Below the pieces are notes generated by a model. It was given only the letters and a program-made list of their open reading frames with translations, ran no database searches and had not been told where the DNA came from. This document shows positions 26,417 through 33,280 of a DNA stretch of 33,280 nt, one piece after another (the first letter of the stretch is position 1; every line of letters begins with the position of its first letter). The translations under genes were made by a program, and so were the position numbers. Source of the stretch: Bacteroidales bacterium (GTDB lineage Bacteria > Bacteroidota > Bacteroidia > Bacteroidales > P3). The stretch lies in assembly GCA_017477025.1 (NCBI GenBank), contig JAFUYA010000040.1, forward strand, positions 1 through 33,280, in the 5' to 3' direction.

Positions 26417-27520
26417 ATGTCATTGAAATGCGGTATAGTCGGCTTACCTAATGTCGGCAAATCAACATTATTTAACTGCCTGTCTAATTCAAAAGCACAG
26501 GCAGCTAATTTTCCGTTTTGTACGATAGAACCGAATGTCGGAGTGATCACCGTACCCGATGAGAGATTGAATGCACTTGCTGAAATAGACAAGCCGGAGA
26601 AAATTATTCCTACAACGGTAGAAATTGTAGATATTGCAGGATTGGTAAAAGGAGCCTCAAAAGGTGAAGGACTGGGTAATAAGTTTCTCGGTAATATAAG
26701 GGAATGCGATGCCATAATTGAGGTTTTACGTTGTTTCAATAATGACAACATTGTTCATGTTGACGGCAGTGTTGATCCGATAAGGGACAAGGAAATCATT
26801 GATTTGGAACTGCAAATGAAAGATCTTGAAACCATTGAATCAAGGTTTGCAAAAACGGAAAAGATTGCCAAAGTCGGTGGGGATAAGAAGGCGAAAGATA
26901 CATTAGAAGTACTTAAAGCCTATAAAGAAACGTTGGAAAGCGGTAAAAACGCGAGAGAAGTAGTTTTTGATAATAAGGATAAAGAGGTTGCCGCTAAAGA
27001 ATTGTGTCTTCTGACGGCAAAACCTATTATCTATGTATGCAATGTCGATGAAGCATCCTGTAAAACAGGCAATTCTTACGTAGATAAGGTCAAAGAAATG
27101 GCACAAAAAGAAAATGCAGACGTACTCGTCATTGCCGCAAAGACTGAAGAAGACATCGCTGAATTGGAAAGTTTTGAGGAAAAGCAAATGTTCCTGGAGG
27201 AATTGGGATTGGAGGAAAGCGGTGTCAATAGGTTAATAAAAGCTGCCTATCATATATTGAATCTTCAGACATTTCTGACTACCGGGCCTAAAGAAACACG
27301 TGCTTGGACCTTTCATAAGGGTGACAAAGCCCCTCAATGTGCAGGTATTATCCATTCGGATTTTGAAAAAGGCTTTATTCGTGCCGAAGTTATCAAATAT
27401 GAGGACTATATAAAGTATAGAAGTGAGTCGGCATGCAGAGAAGCAGGAAAAATATCCATAGAAGGCAAAGATTACGTTGTACAAGACGGAGATATTATGC
27501 ATTTCCGCTTCAACGTTTAA
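26417..27520 (+). CDS. ychF: redox-regulated ATPase/GTPase YchF (OLA1)
   Basis: YchF is an Obg-family P-loop NTPase that prefers ATP and binds ribosomes. The 367-residue protein has G1 GLPNVGKST (9-17), NFPFCTIEPNVGVI, G3 DIAGLVKGASKGEGLGNKFL, the NxxE-type variant of G4 (CNVDE) that explains ATP use in the family, and a C-terminal TGS domain (about 280-367). It is coupled to tig, with its ATG one base after the TAA. Confidence 0.95.
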   Translation: MSLKCGIVGLPNVGKSTLFNCLSNSKAQAANFPFCTIEPNVGVITVPDERLNALAEIDKPEKIIPTTVEIVDIAGLVKGASKGEGLGNKFLGNIRECDAIIEVLRCFNNDNIVHVDGSVDPIRDKEIIDLELQMKDLETIESRFAKTEKIAKVGGDKKAKDTLEVLKAYKETLESGKNAREVVFDNKDKEVAAKELCLLTAKPIIYVCNVDEASCKTGNSYVDKVKEMAQKENADVLVIAAKTEEDIAELESFEEKQMFLEELGLEESGVNRLIKAAYHILNLQTFLTTGPKETRAWTFHKGDKAPQCAGIIHSDFEKGFIRAEVIKYEDYIKYRSESACREAGKISIEGKDYVVQDGDIMHFRFNV

Positions 27521-27530
27521 AATATTATTA

Positions 27531-27574
27531 ATTCTTTAATTGATACACCCTTGAACGTATATCAATTAAAGAAT
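27531..27574. terminator. bidirectional terminator between ychF and the acyltransferase gene
   Basis: Perfect 15-bp inverted repeat, 27531-27545 with 27560-27574. The right arm overlaps the last codons and the TGA of the minus-strand acyltransferase gene. Confidence 0.65.
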
Positions 27575-28581
27575 TTCCTTTCAACCGATTTCCACGTAAA
27601 TAATCTTACTCTGTCCATAATAATAGACAGAATGTATGTTATTAGTATAAAGACCAACATTAACAAGATACAATATAAGGAAGAATAGTTACAATATATG
27701 TAATAGCCTATTCTCTTGTATATAGGTAAAATGCAATAAGAAGAGTGAAACAAGTAAGCGGCGAAAGATGATTTGGCTATTATGTTTATTGTCTCGGATT
27801 CAAATTTTAATTTAGAAAAGAATAAAAACAAGTGTAACGCTGATAAAATAATAAATATAGATGAATATGCCGTAAAGATATTCAAGAAACTTATGTCATA
27901 TATGCAAAACATAATATACAATATAGTCTCTGCTACACAAATCAAGAAAAATAATATAATATCATATTTCCTTTTAAGCGTAAATAGTTTAATCTTTTCT
28001 CCATATAATCTTACATATCGTGCCAACAAGTACAATCCAATAAAAGAAACAACGGAGTATCCATTAGCGAAATAGGATGTAGAATTACTGAATACCCATC
28101 CGTAAATTGCTTGAAATAGGAAGAAGGCAAATAAGATATTTCTTATTTGCTTTTCTTGAGAGTTTTTTATAAATGTATTTAAAATGGGAGACAAAATATA
28201 CAGACACAAATATGATTTTATAAACCATCCGCCTTTTTGTAAGAAAAATACGCTGGTTATTCCTTCATAACTTAAGCTACTTTTCCCGATTAACAGAAAA
28301 AACAAATAAGTTGCTCCGTAGAAAAATATTATTTGATATAGAAAATTAGATAAACCTTTCGCTTTTGCATTTATTCCGAAATAGCCTGAAATTAAAACAA
28401 AAACATTTACGGCAACAATACAAACGAATTCAAGAAATACCCGTAAACTAGCCGCACTACGGTCAACGCTTATCTCCCCCCCCCCGACAGATCCTATACA
28501 AACGAAATTTACATGCAAAGCTAATATCATGAACATTGATATTATTCTCAGCAATTCTATATTTGACAACCTCTTTTTCAC
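27562..28581 (-). CDS. acyltransferase 3 family membrane protein with a G10 tract
   Basis: The 339-residue protein is an OafA/NodX-type O-acyltransferase: it starts with NIELLRIISMFMILALH (the conserved His near residue 23) and has about ten membrane helices. Such enzymes usually O-acetylate surface polysaccharides. The coding strand has ten consecutive G at 28476-28485 (codons 33-36), outstanding in this AT-rich DNA. Loss of one G gives TAA after four codons and gain of one gives TGA after seven, so the tract can switch the protein on and off; here it is in frame. The start is GTG at 28581; no in-frame ATG lies nearby. A -7 box at 28590-28597 is very close, leaving almost no leader. The gene ends with TGA. 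Confidence 0.85.
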   Translation of the reverse strand: MKKRLSNIELLRIISMFMILALHVNFVCIGSVGGGEISVDRSAASLRVFLEFVCIVAVNVFVLISGYFGINAKAKGLSNFLYQIIFFYGATYLFFLLIGKSSLSYEGITSVFFLQKGGWFIKSYLCLYILSPILNTFIKNSQEKQIRNILFAFFLFQAIYGWVFSNSTSYFANGYSVVSFIGLYLLARYVRLYGEKIKLFTLKRKYDIILFFLICVAETILYIMFCIYDISFLNIFTAYSSIFIILSALHLFLFFSKLKFESETINIIAKSSFAAYLFHSSYCILPIYKRIGYYIYCNYSSLYCILLMLVFILITYILSIIMDRVRLFTWKSVERKFFN

Positions 28582-28589
28582 AACTTCAG

Positions 28590-28597
28590 CAAAATTA
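28590..28597 (-). promoter_or_regulatory. -7 box before the acyltransferase gene
   Basis: TAATTTTG followed by C on the minus strand, only 8 bp before the GTG start. It implies a nearly leaderless mRNA, or the true promoter lies elsewhere. Confidence 0.4.
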
Positions 28598-28632
28598 ATA
28601 ATATCTGTAACAAACCTTCTCTCTGATTAAGG

Positions 28633-28816
28633 CTAAAAAATCAGCATATATTTTACAACATTAATATCCATACCTAAGGGCATAACTGTTACTACAAATG
28701 TTTTCCGTATTGCATGTAAAGAAATGTCATCATGTTTAGTTTTTTTCATATTTCTTATCGCCGCGATAGTACTTCCGTAAATGGAGATATTCTCTCTGCT
28801 AATGTGTTTTAACGTA
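28633..28816 (-). pseudogene. remnant of a tyrosine recombinase/integrase C-terminal region
   Basis: A minus-strand frame ending in TAG at 28633-28635 reads DISLHAIRKTFVVTVMPLG and on to MDINVVKYML. This matches without gaps the integrase box H-x-x-R-H-T-F followed by G-x-x-I-x-x-V-x-x-x-L-G-H of tyrosine recombinases, but the final GH is replaced by IF and the catalytic Tyr region is missing. The frame stays open upstream to about 28816, where it runs into the tRNA terminator. It is probably left from an element once integrated at the neighbouring tRNA-Arg gene. No start codon, arms or other element genes are seen. Confidence 0.5.
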
Positions 28817-28862
28817 TAAAAAAAAGACCTTGCAATACCATGATTTACAAAGTCCTTTTATT
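28817..28862 (-). terminator. terminator of the tRNA cluster
   Basis: On the minus strand an imperfect hairpin (AAGGACTTTG with CAAGGTCTT) is followed by eight T. It lies directly after tRNA-Arg. Confidence 0.6.
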
Positions 28863-28865
28863 TTG

Positions 28866-28939
28866 TGATCTAAGAAGGATTCGAACCTTCGACCTACTGC
28901 TTAGAAGGCAGTTGCTCTATCCAGCTGAGCTATTAGACC
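28866..28939 (-). tRNA. tRNA-Arg (anticodon TCT)
   Basis: A full cloverleaf can be drawn: acceptor GGTCTAA/TTAGATC, D-arm GCTC/GAGC, anticodon stem ACTGC/GCAGT with loop CTTCTAA, T-arm with TTCGAATC. The discriminator is A and CCA is not encoded. It is the last gene of the tRNA cluster. Confidence 0.95.
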
Positions 28940-28998
28940 ATTCCCTTCTTTTCTACAAACATTAAAAGTTCGTCCTCTTAGCCATTTGCAACTATAAG

Positions 28999-29073
28999 TC
29001 GGGGTAGTAAGATTCGAACTTACGACCTCCACATCCCAAATGTGGCGCGATAACCGGACTACGCTATACCCCG
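28999..29073 (-). tRNA. tRNA-Pro (anticodon TGG)
   Basis: Acceptor CGGGGTA/TACCCCG, anticodon stem CCACA/TGTGG with loop TTTGGGA, T-loop TTCGAATC. CCA is not encoded. The C1-G72 pair is typical of bacterial tRNA-Pro. Confidence 0.95.
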
Positions 29074-29133
29074 AATATTTCTAAAGACCGAAACTTGTTC
29101 ATTAAAATGAACGCTCCTCAATCAAACACCCGG

Positions 29134-29221
29134 CGGAGAATGGGGGATTCGAACCCCCGGTACCCTAATCGAGTACGACAGTTTAGCAAACTGTTGGTTT
29201 CAGCCACTCACCCAACTCTCC
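29134..29221 (-). tRNA. tRNA-Ser (anticodon GCT)
   Basis: Acceptor GGAGAGT/ATTCTCC, anticodon stem ACAGT/ACTGT with loop TTGCTAA, a long variable arm (GTACTCG...GGTAC region) typical of tRNA-Ser, T-loop TTCGAATC and discriminator G. It is the first gene of the cluster. Confidence 0.95.
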
Positions 29222-29241
29222 GTATGGCTGATTTGGGATTG

Positions 29242-29272
29242 CAAAATTACTACATTTTTTATTACTAACAAA
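29242..29272 (-). promoter_or_regulatory. promoter of the tRNA-Ser-Pro-Arg cluster
   Basis: On the minus strand TTTG (29272-29269), 19-bp spacer and TAATTTTG (29249-29242), about 21 bp before the tRNA-Ser 5' end. It is one of the best promoter matches in the window. The rest of 29273-29506 is AT-rich and shows nothing else. Confidence 0.75.
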
Positions 29273-29509
29273 TTTTTTTTGTTTTTTTTTGCAGTTTATT
29301 TTTCAAATATTAACATTTATTACTGAAATATAATGATTTACACAACAAAAATATTAATTATTCTGCTATTTGAGTAAATAATATTGAGCTTATAACAAGT
29401 CATAAACAGGTCATAAATAATAATCTTTCGTTATATATTTCTCATTTTGCAAATTACTGATAATAAAATCGGACGTTAAATCATTTCATCGTTTTTATTT
29501 TTAATATTC

Positions 29510-29540
29510 TTGATGCAATCAAAATATTTTACTAATTTTG
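29510..29540 (+). promoter_or_regulatory. promoter of the PLD-sigma54 activator-aroA operon
   Basis: TTG (29510-29512), 20-bp spacer and TAATTTTG (29533-29540) followed by CATCC, 30 bp before the ATG. Confidence 0.65.
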
Positions 29541-29570
29541 CATCCTATTATATTTTGAAGTGTTTCTTTT

Positions 29571-30644
29571 ATGCCGAGTACTGATAAATATATTATCTTT
29601 GATGATAACTTAAAAATGTATGATGCCATGTTAGATGACATCAGCAATGCCAGACGCGTAATCTTTTTGGAAACGTTCCGATTCGGAAAAGACGCCATGG
29701 GCGACAAATTTCTTTTAGCCTTATACAAAAAAGCAAAAGAAGGAGTCATGATAAAGTTACTTTTGGATGCGTGGGGAACAGGAAGAGATTTATCTTATTT
29801 CCGGACTCTTATAGATGCAGGAGTAGAGATTCGCTTATATCGTAAGATGCGTTTAACCAAAGGTATATTAGCAAAAAACCATTGTCGGAACCACAGAAAG
29901 TTACTTATCATTGATTCGGAAATTGCTTACATGGGTTCTGCTAATATTACAGCCTACAGCGTAAGTTGGCGGGAGTTGAATTTGAGAACAACAGATCATA
30001 AATTGCTTACCGTATTCAGGAGAAGTTTCAGGGATTCTTTCCGTACATACAATAAATATGATATACCGATGGTTGCAAGTAATAAAAGTTATCATATTGA
30101 TGATTGGATTTTTATTCAGGAATACCCTGACAGTGTCAGACAACGAATTAAAACTAAGTATGAAAAATTAATTCGTGAGGCAAAAAAAAGCATTATTATC
30201 GAAACTCCGTATTTTCTTCCAGGACACACATTGCGTAAAGAATTAATAGATGCAGCTCAAAGGGGTGTTAAAGTCGTTATCCACGTTCCATACCACTCCG
30301 ATGTACGTGCTGTAGATATTCTTCGCAGACATTATACAGGAATATTGTATGAAGCGGGAGTGAAATTCAAGTTCTATGAACCATCCAACTTGCATGCTAA
30401 AAGTGTTATGATTGATGATGAAGTTTTTTGCTTGTCTTCTGCTAATTTTGACTACAGAAGTTTCCGTTATCAATATGAAATAGCCCTTGTCGGGAAGGAA
30501 AAATCAATCATTGATCAACTTCAACAACATTATGTCCATACAGAGCAATACAGTAGAGATTTTGACTACACCAGTTGGAAAGAACGTCCGAATATTGACA
30601 GAATTATAGAACATGTTTTGTTACCTTTCAGGTATTTGATGTAG
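29571..30644 (+). CDS. phospholipase D family / cardiolipin synthase-like protein
   Basis: The 357-residue protein has two PLD (HKD) motifs: NHRKLLIID with His108, Lys110 and Asp115, followed by MGSANIT, and LHAKSVMID near residue 275, followed by LSSANFDYRS. This is the architecture of bacterial ClsB/ClsC-type cardiolipin synthases, which join phosphatidyl groups in the membrane. The N-terminal membrane anchors of classical ClsA are missing. It could also act on another phosphodiester. It is followed after 13 bp by the sigma-54 activator gene. Confidence 0.87.
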   Translation: MPSTDKYIIFDDNLKMYDAMLDDISNARRVIFLETFRFGKDAMGDKFLLALYKKAKEGVMIKLLLDAWGTGRDLSYFRTLIDAGVEIRLYRKMRLTKGILAKNHCRNHRKLLIIDSEIAYMGSANITAYSVSWRELNLRTTDHKLLTVFRRSFRDSFRTYNKYDIPMVASNKSYHIDDWIFIQEYPDSVRQRIKTKYEKLIREAKKSIIIETPYFLPGHTLRKELIDAAQRGVKVVIHVPYHSDVRAVDILRRHYTGILYEAGVKFKFYEPSNLHAKSVMIDDEVFCLSSANFDYRSFRYQYEIALVGKEKSIIDQLQQHYVHTEQYSRDFDYTSWKERPNIDRIIEHVLLPFRYLM

Positions 30645-30657
30645 AGAGAATAAGATT

Positions 30658-31866
30658 ATGACAGACATACAGTCAATAAAACAAAGATTCGGAATTATAG
30701 GCAATGATCCTCAGTTGATGCATGCAATAAACGTTGCGGTGCAAGTTGCCGTTACGGATATGAGTGTGTTGGTTACCGGGGAAAGTGGTGTTGGTAAGGA
30801 AGTTTTCTCAAAAATTATACATACTAATTCTCCGAGAAAACACAATAAATATATAGCCGTAAACTGCGGTGCCATTCCTGAAGGAACTATTGAAAGCGAA
30901 TTGTTCGGTCATGTTAAAGGGGCTTTTACCAATGCCGACAGAGATCGAAAAGGCTATTTTGCAGAAGCGGACAAAGGCACAATTTTCTTAGACGAAGTCG
31001 GTGAGTTGCCGATGAATATGCAGGTAAAATTGCTCAGGGTTTTGGAAAGCGGAGAATACCTGCCTGTAGGAAGCAGCAAGACAATGCATTGCGATGTCAG
31101 AGTGGTTGCAGCGACGAACGTTAATTTGATTTCTGCAATTGAGAAGGGAACTTTCAGGGAAGACTTGTATTACAGATTAAACCAAATCTCAATTGCCATT
31201 CCTCCGTTGAGAAAAAGGAAAGACGATATTTATATGTTGTTCAAACGCTTTGCCGTTGATCAGGCTGAGAAGTACAACATGCCCCATATTTCATTGACAA
31301 CAGACGCACGGGATTATTTGAAAAACTATCCGTGGCAGGGAAATGTACGCCAATTAAAAAATGTAGCGGAGCAGATTTCAATAATAGAACAAGACAGAGA
31401 GATAAATGCCGAGACTTTACAACGATATATTCCTCCCGTTTCCTCTCTACCTGCCGTGATTGAAGACACGAATTCGTCATTTGATCACGATGAGGCTCTT
31501 TTCACAATAATGCAGAACCAAAAAAACATTAAGAATCTGCAAAATGACGTAGAGCAATTGAAGAATGTTGTTGCAACTTCGATAAACAGAATAAATCCGT
31601 CAGCCGCATTACTTATAGATGATCCGCATCTTCACAACACGGTAAAACCCATTGAGGACAACTCCGCGTTCGGAGAAGAAGATAAGGAACAGATCATTGA
31701 AATGGAGGAAAACTGCCCCGTTATGACGTTGGAAGAAATGGAAATACAGATGATTAAATCTGCATTAAGAAGAAACGGCGGACATCGTGCTGCGGCAGCC
31801 AAAGAACTCGGTATATCAGAAAGAACTCTGTACAGAAAGATTAATGATTACAACATTGAGTATTGA
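30658..31866 (+). CDS. sigma-54-dependent transcriptional activator, AAA+ and Fis HTH only
   Basis: The 402-residue protein consists of an AAA+ sigma-54 interaction domain and a C-terminal Fis-type helix-turn-helix. Walker A is GESGVGKE (41-48), Walker B IFLDE (109-113) and the sensor region is RVVAATN. The sigma-54 contact loop reads GAFTNA (88-93) instead of the usual GAFTGA. The HTH segment is GGHRAAAAKELGISERTLYRKI near the end. Between them is a helical linker (about 270-345) with a possible coiled coil. There is no receiver, GAF or PAS domain before the ATPase, so it should be constitutive or controlled by its level or a partner. It ends with TGA overlapping the aroA ATG. Confidence 0.92.
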   Translation: MTDIQSIKQRFGIIGNDPQLMHAINVAVQVAVTDMSVLVTGESGVGKEVFSKIIHTNSPRKHNKYIAVNCGAIPEGTIESELFGHVKGAFTNADRDRKGYFAEADKGTIFLDEVGELPMNMQVKLLRVLESGEYLPVGSSKTMHCDVRVVAATNVNLISAIEKGTFREDLYYRLNQISIAIPPLRKRKDDIYMLFKRFAVDQAEKYNMPHISLTTDARDYLKNYPWQGNVRQLKNVAEQISIIEQDREINAETLQRYIPPVSSLPAVIEDTNSSFDHDEALFTIMQNQKNIKNLQNDVEQLKNVVATSINRINPSAALLIDDPHLHNTVKPIEDNSAFGEEDKEQIIEMEENCPVMTLEEMEIQMIKSALRRNGGHRAAAAKELGISERTLYRKINDYNIEY

Positions 31867-33173
31867 TGCTGCACGATTCCGTTACGTTAAAAAGGAAAAT
31901 TATTTTAGAGGATAATATCACTATCCGAATACCTTTTTCCAAAAGTATCTCAAACAGGTTGCTTATTATAAGCAATTTGGCCGGCTCTGTTCCTCAAATA
32001 GAAAATTTATCAACTGCTGATGATACCGAAATGCTACTGAAGTTTATCAATCAGGCAGAAAACAAATCCTCAAACAAGTTTTATTGCAAAAATGCAGGCA
32101 CAACGTTGCGCTTTCTTTTAGCTCTGCTCTCTTTAAAAGAAGGACAATGGCAGTTAGACGCTGACAAACGAATGCAAACCAGACCTTTAATGCCATTAAT
32201 AGACATTTTAAGGGAATTAGGTGCAGATATAAAGACCGCAGATACTGAGAATATTTTCCCGATTACGATAAACGGTAAGATCCTCAACGGCAACAAAGTC
32301 ATAGAACCGAAAAAAAGCCTTACAAGCCAAATAATCAGTGCTTTATTACTTATTTCAGGAAAAGTCAAAGGAGGCTTCTCTATCGTACTGCCCAAGAATC
32401 AAACCTCTATGCCATATATAGACATGACCGTATCATTAGTCAATCGGTTTGGCGGGCAAATAAAACGCAATGATAACATACTTGTTTGCAGTGAATCGCA
32501 ATACTATTTTAACAAAATAAAAGTTGAAAGTGATTTCTCCGCTGCCGCCTTTTTCTTCCTTTACACTGCAGTCGGCAAATTAAAAAGTATAAAACTTAAT
32601 AATCTGCAAACAAGTTCGTTACAGGGAGATTCCATTTGTATAAAATTATTTGAACGCTTTGGTGTCAGAACCGAATTCCAAAATGACGGTGCTGTACTGT
32701 CTTATGATGCAGATCTAATGCCATGTAATCAAAATTTGGAATTTGACTTATCGGACTATCCCGATTTGTTTTGTCCCATTGCTGTTGCAGGCTACATATC
32801 CGGTAAGGAGATTTGTATAAAGAATTTGGCAAGTTTAAGAGTCAAAGAATCTAATCGGCTCAAAAATATGATAACCGAATTAAACAAACTCGGCAACAGA
32901 TGCAAAGAGGAGAATAATTGCATGATTATTGCCCCGTTAAGCGATACACATGCAAGAAGAATATGGAAAGAAAGAGGATTTGCCTTTAATACCTACAATG
33001 ATCACAGGATAGCAATGGCATTAAGTGCAGTCGCTTTCACATGCAAAAACATAACAATTAAAAATCCTGACTGCGTAAAGAAATCTTTTCCGGATTTTTG
33101 GTCGCAAGCACATAATTTTTTGGATTGTTTCTTCTCAAAAGAACTCTCAAACTCACAAGAAGAGAAAGAATAA
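31866..33173 (+). CDS. aroA: 3-phosphoshikimate 1-carboxyvinyltransferase (EPSP synthase)
   Basis: AroA joins shikimate 3-phosphate and PEP in the chorismate pathway. The 435-residue protein has PFSKSISNR (Lys26), KNAGTTLRFLLALLS, MQTRPLMPLIDILRELGADI, LTSQIISALLL, DFSAAAFF, RVKESNRL (substrate-binding Lys/Glu/Arg) and YNDHRIAMAL near the end. It is a divergent member, as in other Bacteroidota. ATG at 31866 overlaps the TGA of the upstream activator (TGATG), so it is translationally coupled; the TTG at 31863 is not needed. Confidence 0.94.
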   Translation: MLHDSVTLKRKIILEDNITIRIPFSKSISNRLLIISNLAGSVPQIENLSTADDTEMLLKFINQAENKSSNKFYCKNAGTTLRFLLALLSLKEGQWQLDADKRMQTRPLMPLIDILRELGADIKTADTENIFPITINGKILNGNKVIEPKKSLTSQIISALLLISGKVKGGFSIVLPKNQTSMPYIDMTVSLVNRFGGQIKRNDNILVCSESQYYFNKIKVESDFSAAAFFFLYTAVGKLKSIKLNNLQTSSLQGDSICIKLFERFGVRTEFQNDGAVLSYDADLMPCNQNLEFDLSDYPDLFCPIAVAGYISGKEICIKNLASLRVKESNRLKNMITELNKLGNRCKEENNCMIIAPLSDTHARRIWKERGFAFNTYNDHRIAMALSAVAFTCKNITIKNPDCVKKSFPDFWSQAHNFLDCFFSKELSNSQEEKE

Positions 33174-33237
33174 GCGGTGTAGAATCCAAAGTATATTACG
33201 ATTTTTTAAAGGCAAATCAAAAAAAACTGTAAAATTA

Positions 33238-33269
33238 TTTGGTCAGAAAAAAAAATGGTTGTAATTTTG
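33238..33269 (+). promoter_or_regulatory. promoter of the next gene to the right
   Basis: TTTG (33238-33241), 20-bp spacer, TAATTTTG (33262-33269). The -7 box is enclosed by the 5-bp inverted repeat GGTTG/CAACC (33257-33274). The gene it serves lies outside the window. Confidence 0.65.
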
Positions 33270-33280
33270 CAACCGCAATC

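Overview
The window looks like a chromosomal segment of an anaerobic member of the Bacteroidota, probably Bacteroidales. It is AT-rich. Nearly every transcription unit carries the Bacteroidota -7 box (TAnnTTTG, here mostly TAAYTTTGC), and starts lack strong Shine-Dalgarno sequences. The gene set fits this group: DUF4296 and DUF4249 lipoproteins, a large secreted protein with a type IX secretion (type B) C-terminal sorting domain, IorAB, class 1B PyrD/PyrK and a very short sigma-54 activator. Species cannot be named from the sequence alone.

Layout. 1-970: a metal/siderophore-type ABC ATPase on the minus strand. 976-3903: an accessory island. It holds three related promoter-leader units, a 57-residue secreted two-Cys peptide, a small membrane protein, a degraded second copy of the peptide tail, and a translationally coupled pair ending in a beta-propeller-like exported protein whose 3' end appears frameshifted. 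3904-4323: a gene-free stretch with 21-bp periodic repeats. 4324-6565: iorA-iorB, ending at a long bidirectional terminator shared with the convergent lipB-pyrF operon (6640-8146). 8337-10820: mutS2, interrupted by one in-frame TGA exactly where a conserved glycine is expected. 11134-13992: the T9SS cargo protein, followed by about 970 bp without a convincing gene. 14961-17762: mscL, glnS and an outer-membrane barrel protein. 17947-21725 (minus): polyprenyl synthase, nucleoside phosphorylase, DUF4296 lipoprotein and YifB/ComM. 21726-22074: a second 21-bp periodic array folding into a terminator. 22075-23753 (minus): pyrK-pyrD, divergent from a DUF4249 lipoprotein (23852-24841). 24943-27520: trigger factor and ychF. 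27562-28581 (minus): an acyltransferase with a G10 tract, a strong phase-variation candidate. 28633-29221 (minus): a decayed tyrosine-recombinase tail next to tRNA-Arg, tRNA-Pro and tRNA-Ser. 29571-33173: a PLD/cardiolipin-synthase-like enzyme, a sigma-54 activator without a sensor domain, and aroA. A further promoter lies at the right edge.

Most of the window is housekeeping: pyrimidine synthesis (pyrF, pyrK, pyrD), lipoylation, isoprenoids, chorismate, protein folding and tRNA charging. The more unusual material is the 976-3903 peptide island, the two intergenic 21-bp arrays, the mutS2 TGA, the G10 acyltransferase switch and the integrase remnant.
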